Shown piece by piece: positions 5,083 to 5,138 of a stretch of 5,138 nt of DNA (position 1 is the first letter of the stretch; the number at the start of each line of letters is the position of its first letter). Made by a program: the position numbers and the translations under genes. The DNA lies in NCBI GenBank assembly GCA_038249305.1, contig JBBRWI010000257.1:1-5138 (forward strand). Reading direction: 5' to 3'. Origin of the DNA: Humitalea sp038249305 (GTDB lineage: Bacteria; Pseudomonadota; Alphaproteobacteria; Acetobacterales; Acetobacteraceae). Under the pieces are notes generated by a model that saw nothing but the letters and a program-made list of their open reading frames with translations, was not told where the DNA came from and did no database searches.

Positions 5083-5138
5083 GCCGCATCAGCCGCAGGT
5101 GATGGCGCGCAACGAAGCCCGCTTCCAGCATGATCGTC
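5083..5138. other. Right-edge sequence, unassigned
   Basis: These 56 bp run upstream of the leuA promoter to the window edge. Two short readings have coding-like third positions: a plus-strand ATG at 5102 (MARNEARFQHDR, running off the edge) and a minus-strand frame open from the edge to a TGA at 5041-5039. The piece is too short to choose between a divergent gene start, an upstream gene end, or non-coding DNA. Confidence 0.3.

Noticed and set aside
4206..5133. Long plus-strand open frames opposite leuA, one running through the promoter to 5133
   Set aside because: They are antisense to leuA and its leader, with no start context or recognisable motif; their openness follows from G+C bias.
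5039..5137. A minus-strand frame open from the right edge to a TGA overlapping the leader ATG, as a possible end of an upstream gene
   Set aside because: It is only about 30 codons, codon quality falls off over the promoter region, and there is no recognisable motif. The edge prevents a decision.

Overview
This is a G+C-rich window (roughly two thirds G+C by eye). It most resembles an alphaproteobacterium of the Rhodospirillales/Acetobacteraceae kind. The basis is the composition, the alphaproteobacterial style of the MreC, MreD and PBP2 N-terminal sequences, and promoter-like boxes that partly match alphaproteobacterial housekeeping consensus. The taxonomic call is an inference from family resemblance, not from a marker gene.

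Layout, in the order of minus-strand transcription from the right edge. A promoter (about 5053-5082) fires at or next to the ATG of a 31-codon leader peptide (5045-4950) that ends in a Leu-rich run (ALLLIRLTHP). The leader is followed by a 93-nt GC-rich, hairpin-prone stretch and then leuA, 2-isopropylmalate synthase (4856-3270). This looks like ribosome-mediated attenuation of leucine biosynthesis driven by a leaderless leader-peptide mRNA. Next comes a short intergenic region with two strong hairpins (3151-3184 and 3210-3247). It separates leuA from a small convergent plus-strand gene for a glycine-zipper lipoprotein (2904-3146). Divergent from that gene, across a 192-bp shared intergenic region, starts the rod-shape operon on the minus strand: mreB (2711-1668), mreC (1641-778), mreD (774-241) and the 5' end of mrdA/PBP2 (230 to the left window edge). 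Spacing inside the operon is very tight, with a 26-nt gap, a 3-nt gap and near-overlap.

The two parts are functionally separate. leuA commits 2-oxoisovalerate to leucine synthesis and appears to be controlled by leucyl-tRNA supply through its leader. The mre-mrdA operon encodes the cytoplasmic filament (MreB), its membrane partners (MreC, MreD) and the elongation-specific transpeptidase (PBP2) of the elongasome. rodA would be expected beyond the left edge, but it is not in view.

Three points merit a second look. The first is the unannotated leucine leader peptide with its transcription start almost on its ATG. The second is a possible 5-codon minicistron (MNRPP) that links mreD to mrdA through two successive ATGA overlaps and owns the only good Shine-Dalgarno sequence at that junction. 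The third is the pair of hairpins between the convergent lipoprotein and leuA genes. I see no mobile element, CRISPR array, tRNA, rRNA or defence-type system.
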